A DNA stretch of 64,000 nt from JAICQM01 sp963781555 (GCA_963781555.1 CAWAGB010000008.1:62001-126000), one strand, 5' to 3'; positions 48,768-59,865 are shown, numbered from the stretch's first letter. Numbers and translations: made by a program. Notes: generated by a model not told the origin, from the letters alone.

Positions 48768-49834
48768 CGTTCAGAGAATTCTCCGGTAAGAACGTCGAGG
48801 AAGCCATCCGCACCGCCATGAAGGAATTCGGCTCGGATCTCGGCGACCTCGACATCGAGATCCTGGCGCAGGGCAGCCGTGGGCTGCTGGGCGTCGGTGG
48901 CGAGGATGCCCGCATCCTGGCCGCGCCGAAGTCGGCGGTCGCGGCATCCGCATCGGTCCGCTCCGCGCCTCCCGCGGCGGCGCCCGAGCCGGTTGCCGAG
49001 CCCGAGCCGGCCGGCGAGCCCGAGCCGGAGGCCGAAGAGGCACCCGCTCCCCGCTCACGTGGCAGGGGTCGCGCCCGTGCCGAGGAGGCACCTGAGCCGC
49101 TTCCCCAGGCTGAAGAGGCCGAGGAGGCCGCGCCGGTCGCTGCCGAGGCGCCGGACATCGACGAGGAGGCCGCCGAGGCACCCGCCGCGGCAGCCTTCCC
49201 GATCGGCGAGGGGGACGACGATGAGCCCCGCCGCCGCCGCGGTCGCCGCGGCGGCCGAGGTCGCAACGGGAGAGATGGCGACGATGCTGGTCCCCCGCGC
49301 GAGCGCCCGATGCGCGAGCCGACCCCGTTCGTGCCCGCCAAGCCGCTCGAGGAGCTGACCGAGGAGGAGCGCGGGATCCTGGTCGAGGCGCAGGGCGTGC
49401 TCGGCGAGATCATGCGGCTCATGGACCTGAAGGCGACCGTCGAGATCGCCCAGGGACACGAGACCTCGAAGCTCAACGTCAAGGGCGACGGCCTGGGCGT
49501 GCTCATCGGCCGCCGCGGCGAAAAGCTCGCCAGCCTGCAGCACATCGTCAACCTCATGGTCGCTCGCCGCGACGGTCCGCAGCTGCGGATCATGGTCGAC
49601 GTCGAGAACTATCGCGGCCGCCGCGAAGATCAGTTGCGCGACGTTGCCGAACGCGCGGGCAAGCGGGTCATCCAGACCGGCAAGATCATCCAGCTGGAGG
49701 CCATGCCGGCCGTCGAGCGACGGATCGTGCACATGGCGCTCATCGACAACCCGCGCATCCGCACCCAGAGCGTGGGCGTGGAGCCGAACCGGCGGATCGT
49801 GATCCTGCCGGCCAGCCAGGTCGAACCCCGCTAG
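48764..49834 (+). CDS. khpB: RNA-binding protein KhpB (Jag) with long acidic/RG linker
   Basis: 356 residues; ATG overlaps the yidC stop. Jag-N domain at 1-55 (FSGKNVEEAIRTAMKEFG, GSRGLLGVGGEDARI), a long linker (60-205) that is first Glu/Pro/Ala-rich and then Arg/Gly-rich (RRRRGRRGGRGRNGRDG), a KH domain at about 210-285 (VLIGRRGEKLASLQHIVNLMV) and an R3H domain (MPAVERRIVHMAL, ENR-like). KhpB with KhpA binds RNA and affects cell division and elongation. The RG-rich part of the linker is unusual and may add RNA binding. Confidence 0.92.
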   Translation: MTFREFSGKNVEEAIRTAMKEFGSDLGDLDIEILAQGSRGLLGVGGEDARILAAPKSAVAASASVRSAPPAAAPEPVAEPEPAGEPEPEAEEAPAPRSRGRGRARAEEAPEPLPQAEEAEEAAPVAAEAPDIDEEAAEAPAAAAFPIGEGDDDEPRRRRGRRGGRGRNGRDGDDAGPPRERPMREPTPFVPAKPLEELTEEERGILVEAQGVLGEIMRLMDLKATVEIAQGHETSKLNVKGDGLGVLIGRRGEKLASLQHIVNLMVARRDGPQLRIMVDVENYRGRREDQLRDVAERAGKRVIQTGKIIQLEAMPAVERRIVHMALIDNPRIRTQSVGVEPNRRIVILPASQVEPR

Positions 49835-49851
49835 CCACGGGGAATCGGCAG

Positions 49852-50310
49852 ATGGCTGCCGCACGCGAACGCCCGGCGGCCGTGGGCCGCCTCGAAGCCG
49901 ATCCCGGATCGCCGTGGGTCGGCTTCGTGCGTGATGGCGACGGCTTCAGCCTCGCCTTCGGTGCTGCCGACGGGGCGCTGTCGATCGTCCGCCCGACCCC
50001 GCGAGTGGAGCTCCTGGGGCTGGCCATCGCCTATGTCACCGAGGCGCTTCCCGATCCCCCACCCGACCTCGAGGCCACCCACGCGGATCTCGCCGGACTG
50101 CTGGGATGGCTACGGGACTCGGCCGTCACCATTGAGCGCGCGGCGCTCCTGGGCGAGGCGCTCGACGCCGTAGACGACGGGCTGGCGGAGGACGTGGTGG
50201 TCCATCGCCTGGTGAGAGCGGTGCGTCTCGAAGGGCCCGCAACGGCCGACGAGCAGGTCGACGACTGGGTCGCCCTGCTCGTGCAGCGCTATCGGTCTAT
50301 CGGCGGCTAG
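49852..50310 (+). CDS. Hypothetical protein downstream of jag
   Basis: 152 residues. Not recognised. Mixed alpha/beta composition, acidic (many Glu and Asp), no cysteines, no membrane span or signal sequence. It contains LLGLAIAYVTEALPDPPPDLEATHADLAGLLGWLRD, probably helical. Starts 17 bases after jag in the same direction, so it probably belongs to the same transcript, and ends nine bases before a convergent gene. Confidence 0.6.
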   Translation: MAAARERPAAVGRLEADPGSPWVGFVRDGDGFSLAFGAADGALSIVRPTPRVELLGLAIAYVTEALPDPPPDLEATHADLAGLLGWLRDSAVTIERAALLGEALDAVDDGLAEDVVVHRLVRAVRLEGPATADEQVDDWVALLVQRYRSIGG

Positions 50311-50319
50311 GCGCCGCGC

Positions 50320-50874
50320 TCAGGAGGGTGGGCGGTCGTCCATCTCGGTGTCGCCCGTCGGAGCCGGTGCGGTCGGCGGGGCGGACGGTGCCGGCGACGC
50401 AGGAGGCGTTGCGGCCGGCTGCTCGTAGCTCGCGGGAGGTGGACTGCTGGCGGGCGGCGTCGAGCTCGCCGGCGGCGCGCTCGACGCGCCGGAGCTGCCG
50501 AGCTGGAACTTGCCGCCCTCGCTCTGGAACTCCTGCCAGCCAGCCCATGCCATCAGCAGGCCGCCGACGACGGCCACCAGGAACAGGATCGCGCTGACGC
50601 TGGAGAAGGCGAACAAGATGCCCGAATAGGCGAGCACGGACAGAACCAGCACGACGGCGGCAACGCCACCCGCGAGCAGCATGAGGCTGCCCTTCGATCC
50701 GGGCAGGTTCGTGCTCGGTGACATCTGGGGCAGGAAGACGATGGCCAGCATCGCGATCGCGGCCAGCACGGCCAGCAGGCCGACGCCGTAGAAGCCGATC
50801 AGGCCGCCGATGATGACGGCAACCGACCCATACACGGCCAGCTTTTCGTTGGACGAGAGTGTGCTGAAGTTCAT
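50320..50874 (-). CDS. Small membrane protein with Pro/Ser/Ala tail
   Basis: 184 residues; GAGGAGG just before the ATG. Four predicted membrane spans within residues 12-115 in two pairs, then a 65-residue tail of PPASS-type repeats ending TGDTEMDDRPPS. No known family motif. The tail is outside or inside depending on topology. Stands alone in this orientation, downstream of tmRNA. Confidence 0.7.
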   Translation of the reverse strand: MNFSTLSSNEKLAVYGSVAVIIGGLIGFYGVGLLAVLAAIAMLAIVFLPQMSPSTNLPGSKGSLMLLAGGVAAVVLVLSVLAYSGILFAFSSVSAILFLVAVVGGLLMAWAGWQEFQSEGGKFQLGSSGASSAPPASSTPPASSPPPASYEQPAATPPASPAPSAPPTAPAPTGDTEMDDRPPS

Positions 50875-51026
50875 GTGCCTCCTCGTGGCGACCGCTGGTG
50901 CAGAACGTGAGACAGGATGAGACCAGTCCGGGTCGCCTTGCGGGCGAGGGTAGCATCCACATCGGTCCGTGCCTAGACATACCTGCGGCGGCCACGTGAC
51001 CGTGACCGCCGCAGCGCGATGAGGAA

Positions 51027-51393
51027 TGGTGGAGATGGGGGAGAATCGAACTCCCCGTCCAGAACCGAGTCGCCGGAAACTTCCTACAAGCTTTTCCGGC
51101 TAACTTGAGATTTCGCGTCCTGGGCCCCCAACCGGCGGGGTGCCTCAGTGGCTATCCGGCGTGACCTTGCGGCCTCTTTGACGTCGCTCACCGGAGTCGG
51201 CGCCGTCGCACCTCCCCTGAATGACATCTTCGCCGTCCGGGGAGGGGAGACGGCGTCAATGTTCACTGCCTAGGCAGCGAAAGCGTAGCTGGGCTTGTTG
51301 CCAGTTACTTTTGGTGCCCTCTTTTTACGAGGCCTGAGGGCGCCTCGGCTTGCGATTCCCGGTCCCTGAGCCCTGTCGAAACCTGACATCCCC
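51027..51393 (-). ncRNA. ssrA: Transfer-messenger RNA (tmRNA)
   Basis: 367 bases. The 3' end on the minus strand has a T-arm (GGGGAG, TTCGATT, CTCCCC) and CATCTCCACCA with an encoded CCA at 51027. The 5' strand GGGGATG (51393) pairs with CATCTCC to give the acceptor stem, followed by TCAGGTTTCGACAGGG as in tmRNAs. The tag frame at 51302-51270 encodes GNKPSYAFAA then TAG, the usual hydrophobic -AA degron form. smpB lies next to it. It rescues stalled ribosomes. Confidence 0.95.
51270..51302 (-). other. tmRNA tag-peptide reading frame
   Basis: Within ssrA, codons for GNKPSYAFAA followed by TAG. The ending Y-A-F-A-A matches the ClpXP/Tsp-type degron seen in other tmRNA tags. The exact resume codon (GGC or an upstream one) is inferred from tags in other bacteria. 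Confidence 0.8.
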
Positions 51394-51475
51394 ACGGACC
51401 GATACCCACCGATGCTATCACAGGTGAACGCCTGTTCCAATCCCGGGAGTCGCCCAGCCGCATGCACCGACAGTG

Positions 51476-51937
51476 CTAGAGCTTGACGCGGGCCTGCTTC
51501 GTCTCGCGCTCGAGCTCGCGCCGCATGTCGCGCTCGGCGATGGTCCGCCGCTTGTCGTGCGCCTTCTTGCCGCGCGCCACGCCCAGCTCGAGCTTGGCCA
51601 TGCCATTGCGAATGTAGAGGCGGAGCGGAATGATCGTCAGGCCCTTGGCCTTGGTCAGGTTGATGAGCTCCAGGATCTGGCCGCGGTGGAGGAGCAGCTT
51701 GCGCGTCCGCGTCGGCTCGTGGTTCCAGCGGTTGCCCTCCGCGTACGGCGCGATATGCGCACCGATGAGCCACGCCTCGTCGCCGTCAATGCGCGCATAC
51801 GCCTCGGCCAGGTTCGCCTTGTGGGCCCGGATCGACTTGATCTCGGTCCCGGTCAGGACGAGACCGGCTTCGACGGTCTCCTCGATCGCGTATTCATGTC
51901 GCGCTCGCCGGTTGACGGCGATCGTCTCGTCGGGCAT
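51476..51937 (-). CDS. smpB: SsrA-binding protein SmpB
   Basis: 153 residues from ATG 51937 (MPDETIAVNRRARHEYAI), the normal family start; the frame is open for 29 more residues. Conserved blocks: EAGLVLTGTEIKSIRAHKANLAEAYA, EPTRTRKLLLHRGQIL, LYIRNGMAKLELGVARGKKAHDKR and a basic C-terminal helix. Binds tmRNA and takes the place of an anticodon arm in the ribosome. Lies 83 bases from ssrA. Confidence 0.96.
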   Translation of the reverse strand: MPDETIAVNRRARHEYAIEETVEAGLVLTGTEIKSIRAHKANLAEAYARIDGDEAWLIGAHIAPYAEGNRWNHEPTRTRKLLLHRGQILELINLTKAKGLTIIPLRLYIRNGMAKLELGVARGKKAHDKRRTIAERDMRRELERETKQARVKL

Positions 51938-51982
51938 CGGTCTGTCCTGTGCTTCCTCGGGTGGCAAGGCGCCGGGCATGGA

Positions 51983-52009
51983 AAGAGCCGACCGTTTCGG
52001 CCGGCTCTT
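51983..52009 (-). terminator. Hairpin terminator upstream of smpB
   Basis: AAGAGCCGaCCG-TTT-CGGcCGGCTCTT forms a nine-to-eleven-base stem with one mismatch, followed on the minus strand by TTTCC. It would end transcription from the ctpA side or from the tiny ORF at 52035-52076 before smpB. Confidence 0.55.
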
Positions 52010-52034
52010 GTCCGTCGCTACCACTCGAAGTGGG

Positions 52035-52076
52035 CTATCGCACCGCCTCGGTGGTGGCGTGCAAAGAACTACTCAC
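52035..52076 (-). CDS. Possible 13-residue ORF with a perfect Shine-Dalgarno
   Basis: GTG 52076 to TAG 52035 encodes MSSSLHATTEAVR. The minus strand has AAAGGAGGTG ten bases upstream, complementary to the 16S rRNA 3' end over ten bases, the strongest such site in the window. The terminator at 51983-52009 follows 26 bases later. Could be a leader peptide or a small stand-alone protein. Unknown. Confidence 0.45.
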   Translation of the reverse strand: MSSSLHATTEAVR

Positions 52077-52145
52077 GTGCACACCACCTCCTTTCGTTGC
52101 CGGCGATGCTAGCACCACGCCCCGGTGAGCACAAGGCCCGGCGAT

Positions 52146-53597
52146 TCAGACCTCGATGGCGTGCAGCCCCGATGCGTCGTAGGCCGCCATCCGGGAGGGC
52201 GTGCCCATTGCCGCCGGGGAGCTCGAGGCGCCCGGCTCGCCGACCCCCTGCGAGCTGAGGAACTGGACGGCGCGGTCGACGTAGAGGTCCTGCTCGGGCG
52301 GCGTCTCGGGCGGCACCTCGACCGTGATGTCGGGGGCCAGGCCGTCCGGCGCCACGCTGTTGTGCTGTGGCGTGAACCAGCGGCTGATGGTGATCCGCAC
52401 GCCACCCTGGTTGTCGAGCGGGGCCCACACCTGGACCGTGTTCTTGCCGAATGTCGGCTGACCGATGACGGTGGCGCGCCCGGTCTCCTTCAGTGCGGCG
52501 GCCACGATCTCCGAAGCCGATGCGCTCCCCTCGTTGGTGAGCACGACCACAGGGATCGCGGTGTCGGTGGCGGCGCCGCTGCCGGTCGCCTCCCAGCGCT
52601 TGATGTCGTTGCCCGCCGACTCCTGGCTGAAGATGAGTCCCGATTTGATGAACTCGCTCCCGATCCGCCGCGCGGCCTCGATGTAGCCGCCGGGGTTGTC
52701 GCGCAGGTCGAAGATGATCTGGTCCGCGCCGTCGGCGAGCAGCGCCGCCAGCGCTGCGTGGAACTGGTCCGAGGCGGACTCGCTGAAGCTGTGCAACCCG
52801 ATGTAGCCGATGTGGTCGTCGATCATCCGGGTCGTCACCTCGCGGGTGACGATCTCGGCGCGGGTGATGGTGAGGTCGAAATCGCGGCCGTCGCGATTCA
52901 GGCTCAGGGTCACATCCGTACCCGCCGGCCCGCGGACCTTGGTGATCTGGTCCTGCATCGTGGTGCCCTCGACGCTCGTCCCGTCGACGGCGGTGACGAT
53001 GTCGCCGGCCTGCAGCCCCGCCGACTCGGCTGGCGAGCCGGCGATGGGCGCCACCACCACCAGCACGCAGCTGTCGGAGAGGGTCGGACACGCCTCGAGG
53101 TTGCCGGGATCGGTCACGTTCTTGAGCGCCATCTCGGCCCCGATGCCCTCGAACTTGCCGGACAGGTCGCCCAGCGCCTGCTGGTACTGCTCCGGTGCCA
53201 TGTAGCCGCTGAATGGATCCGGGCCGCCGTACTGGAACATGCCCTGGATGGCGCCGTCGACGAGCTTCCCGTCGTCGAGCTCGTCCACGTACTCGGCCTT
53301 CAGCTTGGCGTACGCCTCGCAGAGGGCGACGAACGCCTCACTGGGCGCTGCGCAGTTCCCGCCACCGGCGGTGCCGCCGCCCCGGACCAGGAAGCCCGCC
53401 GAGAACAGCATCGCGCCGACCACCGCCGCGAGCACGAGGCTCACGATCCAGGCGGTCGCGGACGGTCCGACGCGCTCGACCACCCGAACGGGCGTGCCGA
53501 TACCCGGCTCGGGGGGGACGAGGGGAGTACCGGGTCGGGCGGCGCGAGAGGCGCGCCCGGGCTTTGATCGCTCATGAAGGTCCGCGGAGTGTAGCAC
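52146..53597 (-). CDS. C-terminal processing peptidase, S41 family (CtpA-like)
   Basis: Up to 483 residues from GTG 53597. One membrane anchor near residues 47-72 (cytoplasmic N-terminus Pro-rich), then the S41 structure: N-terminal helices, a PDZ domain at about 135-235 (GIGAEMAL, VVAPIAGSPAESAGLQAGDIVTAVDGTSV) and the catalytic core with serine in NEGSASASEIVAAAL and lysine in QPTFGKNTVQ. Cleaves proteins near their C-termini at the envelope. The start is uncertain: TACACT (agtgta 53588-53593), a -10-like box, falls inside the longest frame. Follows ftsEX in the same direction. Confidence 0.9.
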   Translation of the reverse strand: MLHSADLHERSKPGRASRAARPGTPLVPPEPGIGTPVRVVERVGPSATAWIVSLVLAAVVGAMLFSAGFLVRGGGTAGGGNCAAPSEAFVALCEAYAKLKAEYVDELDDGKLVDGAIQGMFQYGGPDPFSGYMAPEQYQQALGDLSGKFEGIGAEMALKNVTDPGNLEACPTLSDSCVLVVVAPIAGSPAESAGLQAGDIVTAVDGTSVEGTTMQDQITKVRGPAGTDVTLSLNRDGRDFDLTITRAEIVTREVTTRMIDDHIGYIGLHSFSESASDQFHAALAALLADGADQIIFDLRDNPGGYIEAARRIGSEFIKSGLIFSQESAGNDIKRWEATGSGAATDTAIPVVVLTNEGSASASEIVAAALKETGRATVIGQPTFGKNTVQVWAPLDNQGGVRITISRWFTPQHNSVAPDGLAPDITVEVPPETPPEQDLYVDRAVQFLSSQGVGEPGASSSPAAMGTPSRMAAYDASGLHAIEV

Positions 53598-53645
53598 CGG
53601 CTTCGTTCGGGTCCGGTTACGCCCGCGTGTCAGTTTCGCAACGTC

Positions 53646-54551
53646 TCACGCGGCGGCGGAGAGGTAGGAGCGCACGCTGATCCATGATCCCACGGCCCCG
53701 ATCCCCACCCCCACCGCGAATAGCAGCGCGCTCAGCGAGGCGAGATTGCGCGCGCTCACCGCGGTCGGCATCTGGAACACGCTGACCAGGATCGGTTGGA
53801 TCGGATCCCACACGATGCTCACCAGGATGACCGCCACCACCGCACCGATGAGCCCGCACAGGATCCCTTCCAGGATGAACGGCCAGCGGATGAACGAGTC
53901 GGACGCACCAACCAGCCGCATGATCTCGATCTCGTTGGAGCGGCTGTAGACGGCGATGCGGATGGTGTTGACGATCATGAACAGGACCGTCAGGCCGATG
54001 AGCCCGATGGCCACCAGGCCGACCGTGCGGATGACCTCGATCACCCCGACCAGGGTGTCGATCTCCTCCTGCTTGGTGATGACCTTACGCACGCCGACCT
54101 CGTCGGCCAGGGCGGCGCTCACCTCGCCGGCGAACTCGGGGTCGGCAAGCGTGATCTCGAGTGTCGCCTGCAGGGTGATCGATGCGCCGCCGGTGTTGAG
54201 CGTCTGGCCCCGCTGCGCGAATGCGGCACGCAGCCGCTCCATCGCCGCCTCCGGCGAGATGTAGGTGACGGCCGTCACCCCGGGGAGCGCCCGGGCATCG
54301 GCGATCAGCTCGGCGCGGCGCGCATCCGGCACCGCATCGAGCAGCTCGGCGGTGACGCCCACCTTACGCTCGATGAACTCGATCCCGGAGTTGAGGCCGG
54401 TGAGCACGATGAACAGGCCGGAGAGCAGCACCAGCATGAGCACGACCGTCGCCGTGGCGGCAAGGCTCATCATCGCGTTGCGCCAGAAGCCCTGCCAGGC
54501 GCGTACCACGGAAAAGCCCCAGAAGCGCACGAAGCCGGCCAGGTAGCGCAT
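53646..54551 (-). CDS. ftsX: Cell division protein FtsX
   Basis: 301 residues. FtsX pattern: N-terminal membrane span, an outside domain (about 60-160), then three more spans (GLIGLTVLFMIVNTIRIAVYSRSNEIEIMRLVGAS, FILEGILCGLIGAVVAV). The EIEIMRLVGAS segment is the conserved MacB/FtsX coupling region. With FtsE it activates peptidoglycan hydrolases during division. ATG in the context CTGACCGATG; three bases separate it from ftsE. Confidence 0.95.
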   Translation of the reverse strand: MRYLAGFVRFWGFSVVRAWQGFWRNAMMSLAATATVVLMLVLLSGLFIVLTGLNSGIEFIERKVGVTAELLDAVPDARRAELIADARALPGVTAVTYISPEAAMERLRAAFAQRGQTLNTGGASITLQATLEITLADPEFAGEVSAALADEVGVRKVITKQEEIDTLVGVIEVIRTVGLVAIGLIGLTVLFMIVNTIRIAVYSRSNEIEIMRLVGASDSFIRWPFILEGILCGLIGAVVAVILVSIVWDPIQPILVSVFQMPTAVSARNLASLSALLFAVGVGIGAVGSWISVRSYLSAAA

Positions 54552-54554
54552 CGG

Positions 54555-55292
54555 TCAGTACTCGCGCTCGTAGGCGGCGCTGGCCTCGTCGCGGACCAGC
54601 GACCCGCCCTCGAGGGCGAGCACGCGGCGCCGCATGGCGTTGACGATCTCCTGGTTGTGGGTCGCCATCAGGACGGTGGTGCCCAGCTCGTTGATCTGGA
54701 TGAGGAGCTGGATGATCTCCCAGCTGGTGACCGGGTCGAGGTTGCCGGTCGGCTCGTCGGCGATGAGGATCGCCGGATCGTGGACGAGGGCCCGCGCGAT
54801 GGCGGTGCGCTGCTGCTCCCCGCCTGAGAGCTGCGTCGGCAGGTGGTTGGCGTGCTCCTGCAGCCCGACCAGGTTGAGCAGCCGCGGCACCTGGCGGCGG
54901 ATGGTCGCCGACGGAGTCCCGGTCACCTCGAGCGCGAATCCGACGTTCTCGGCAACCGTCTTGGCGGGCAGCAGGCGGAAGTCCTGGAAGACGATGCCGA
55001 TGCGGCGTCGCAGCCCCGGCACCTGGCCGCGTCGCAGGCGTCCCAGGTCGCGGCCGGCGACCTGCACCCGTCCCTGGCTGGCGGTCAGCTCGCGGATGAG
55101 GAGCCGGATGAAGGTGCTCTTGCCGGCGCCGGACGGCCCCACCAGGAAGACGAAGTCGCCGGCCGGGATGGTGACGTTGACGTCGCTGAGTGCCACCTTG
55201 CCGTTCGGGTAGGTGAGCCCGGCGTCGACCATGCTGATGACCGGCGCGGCGGACGCATCGGCCCGGCCGCCGCGCCGGAGAAGCGATGTCAT
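54555..55292 (-). CDS. ftsE: Cell division ATP-binding protein FtsE
   Basis: 245 residues from ATG 55292, overlapping the prfB stop. Walker A GPSGAGKSTF near residue 52, signature LSGGEQQRTAIARALVHDP, Walker B ILIADEPTGNLDP, and MATHNQEIV. The motif R-x-x-x-x-I-G-I-V-F-Q-D-F is the FtsE mark. Partner of FtsX. An N-terminal extension of about 20 residues is present. Confidence 0.95.
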   Translation of the reverse strand: MTSLLRRGGRADASAAPVISMVDAGLTYPNGKVALSDVNVTIPAGDFVFLVGPSGAGKSTFIRLLIRELTASQGRVQVAGRDLGRLRRGQVPGLRRRIGIVFQDFRLLPAKTVAENVGFALEVTGTPSATIRRQVPRLLNLVGLQEHANHLPTQLSGGEQQRTAIARALVHDPAILIADEPTGNLDPVTSWEIIQLLIQINELGTTVLMATHNQEIVNAMRRRVLALEGGSLVRDEASAAYEREY

Positions 55293-56405
55293 CGGTCCGG
55301 TTCCTCGCCGATCCGAGAACGAAGGTAGCCGTCGATGAAGGCGTCGAGGTCGCCGTCCAAAACGGCGGTCGGGTTCGAGGTCTCGACCCCGGTGCGCAGG
55401 TCCTTGACCATGGTGTACGGCTGCAGGACGTAGCTGCGGATCTGGTTGCCCCAGCCGGCCTCGACGTGCTTGCCGCGCAGTCGGAGCAGCTCCGCCTCGC
55501 GCTCCTCCTCCTGGCGCTCGACGAGCTTGGCGCGCAGGACCGCCATCGCCTTTTCGCGGTTCTGGTGCTGGCTGCGCTCGTTCTGCACTGCCACCACGAT
55601 CTTGGTGGGGAGGTGGGTGATGCGCACTGCCGAGTCGGTCTTGTTGACGTGCTGGCCGCCGGCGCCGCTGGACCGATAGGTGTCGACCCGCAGCTCCTTC
55701 TCGTCGATCTCGATCTCGGCGTCCTCGGGGACCTCCGGCATCACCTCGACCAGCGCGAAGCTGGTGTGGCGCCGGTTCTGCGAGTCGAACGGGCTGATCC
55801 GTACCAGGCGATGGACCCCGCGCTCCGACTTCATGCGCCCGTACGCCCAGCGTCCGCTGATCTGGAAGGTCACCGACTTGAGGCCGGCCTCCTCGCCCTC
55901 GGTCGCCTCCAGGATCTCGGTCTTGTAGCGGCTGCGCTCCGCCCAGCGCAGGTACATGCGCAGCAGCATCTCCGCCCAGTCCTGCGACTCGGTGCCGCCG
56001 GCGCCGGCATGGACGGCCACGATCGCCGCGCGCTCGTCGAACGGCTCGGAGAGGAGGAGCTGGCCTTCCATCCTGGTCCAGTCGGCCTGGAGGGTGGCGA
56101 GGTCGCGTTCGAGGTCCGCGGTCATGGAGGCGCCGGCGTCCGGCTCGGCGGCGGCCATCTCGGCCACCTCGGCGAGTGCGTTGGCACGGGCCTCGAGGTC
56201 GTTCCATGTGGCGATCTCGCCGCGCAGCTCCTCGGCGCGGCGCATCAGCGTCTGCGCGGCGGCGGGGTCGTCCCAGAGATCCGGTGCCGAGCTCTGGCGG
56301 GTCAGCTCCTCGAGCTCGCGCTCCTTGGCAACGAGGTCAAAGGCGCACCGCCGTGTCGGCCACCAGGCGCGCCAGCCGGAGCGCCTCGTCCTTAACTGCG
56401 TCCAA
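55289..56405 (-). CDS. prfB: Peptide chain release factor 2, with programmed +1 frameshift
   Basis: A first frame from TTG 56405 encodes 22 residues (ending LVADTAVRL) and meets the TGA at 56337-56339 in the context CTT TGA C, the classic RF2 autoregulatory site. A +1 shift continues as DLVAKERELEEL into the main frame, which ends at 55289. The main frame has the RF2 codon-recognition motif SPF (ISPFDSQNRR), the catalytic GGQ (SSGAGGQHVNKTDSAVRI) and normal RF2 length. Releases peptides at UGA/UAA; the in-frame UGA makes its synthesis self-controlled. The start overlaps the upstream Cys-rich gene. SecA-prfB order is common in bacteria. Confidence 0.93.
56337..56342 (-). promoter_or_regulatory. 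prfB frameshift site CTT-TGA
   Basis: Minus strand CTTTGAC (CTT 56340-56342, TGA 56337-56339, then C). Low RF2 leaves the UGA unread so that ribosomes slip +1. Upstream GGCGGTG could act as the weak internal Shine-Dalgarno known from other prfB genes. Confidence 0.85.
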
Positions 56406-56685
56406 TGGTGATCAGGGGCAGTTCAAGCTCGTTCAGGCGCACGCCCTTGGCGCGCAGTTTGGCGGGGTTGACGCACGGGCAGTAGGACTGGCGCGGGCAG
56501 GACCCGCAGTTGCCGTCACAGTTGAGCGTCGCCGCGTACGAGCAGCGCATGCAGTCACGCTCGCACTGGATGAGGTCTTCGTACGGGGTTTCGGGGTCTC
56601 GGAAGCGGGTGACGAGTGGAAGCGAGGTTGCCGTCGAGTCGGGGATCTGCGCCGGAGTCCGGCTTGGCACCGTCAGCTGCTTCAC
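56392..56685 (-). CDS. Small cysteine-rich protein, possible metal binder
   Basis: 97 residues from GTG 56685 with GGAGGG four bases before it, a good start. Eight cysteines fall in the middle: C41-x3-C45-x2-C48, C56-x3-C60-x2-C63 and C69-x-C71. These spacings look like a zinc or Fe-S site, but I know no family with this exact pattern. No membrane span. It lies between secA and prfB in the same direction and overlaps the prfB start by 14 bases, so it is co-transcribed and perhaps coupled. Confidence 0.65.
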   Translation of the reverse strand: MKQLTVPSRTPAQIPDSTATSLPLVTRFRDPETPYEDLIQCERDCMRCSYAATLNCDGNCGSCPRQSYCPCVNPAKLRAKGVRLNELELPLITIGRS

Positions 56686-56834
56686 TCAACCCTCCAAGTC
56701 CCTATGTGGAGCGGCGGCTCACCGCGGCCGCGCTCGAGTATCGGTCCATGCTAGCGTGCTCGAGCGATCTCGCCAACCCCCAATTTCCTCCAAACTTGTA
56801 CTTCGTCCACCCACGTGTGGACCGATGGAGGCCG

Positions 56835-56990
56835 ATGCCGGATCCCTTCTGGTTGTTCGTCGGACTTATCGCCATCGCGACGGTCGTGCTGTGGCCGATC
56901 CGGCTGTGGATCGCTTCGCGCTACGACCGCGGCGGGACCGATGAGACCGAGACGCCACTCGCCCCGCCGGAGCGCCGCAACCGCGGCTGA
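56835..56990 (+). CDS. Small single-span membrane protein
   Basis: 51 residues from ATG 56835; GATGGAGG lies just upstream. One membrane span (FWLFVGLIAIATVVLWPIRLWI) and a polar tail ending PERRNRG. Not recognised. It ends eight bases before the convergent secA stop. The 144 bases before it hold no other gene. Confidence 0.5.
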   Translation: MPDPFWLFVGLIAIATVVLWPIRLWIASRYDRGGTDETETPLAPPERRNRG

Positions 56991-56997
56991 GGATGGG

Positions 56998-59865
<2,868 letters not shown>

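Noticed and set aside
51027..51070. T-arm and CCA end as a tRNA gene
   Set aside because: There is no anticodon arm within tRNA distance; the matching acceptor strand is 360 bases away with a tag frame between, so it is tmRNA.
56246..56405. prfB as a gene broken by an in-frame stop
   Set aside because: The stop is TGA in CTT-TGA-C after 22 codons, the programmed frameshift found in many bacterial prfB genes, and homology continues exactly in the +1 frame.
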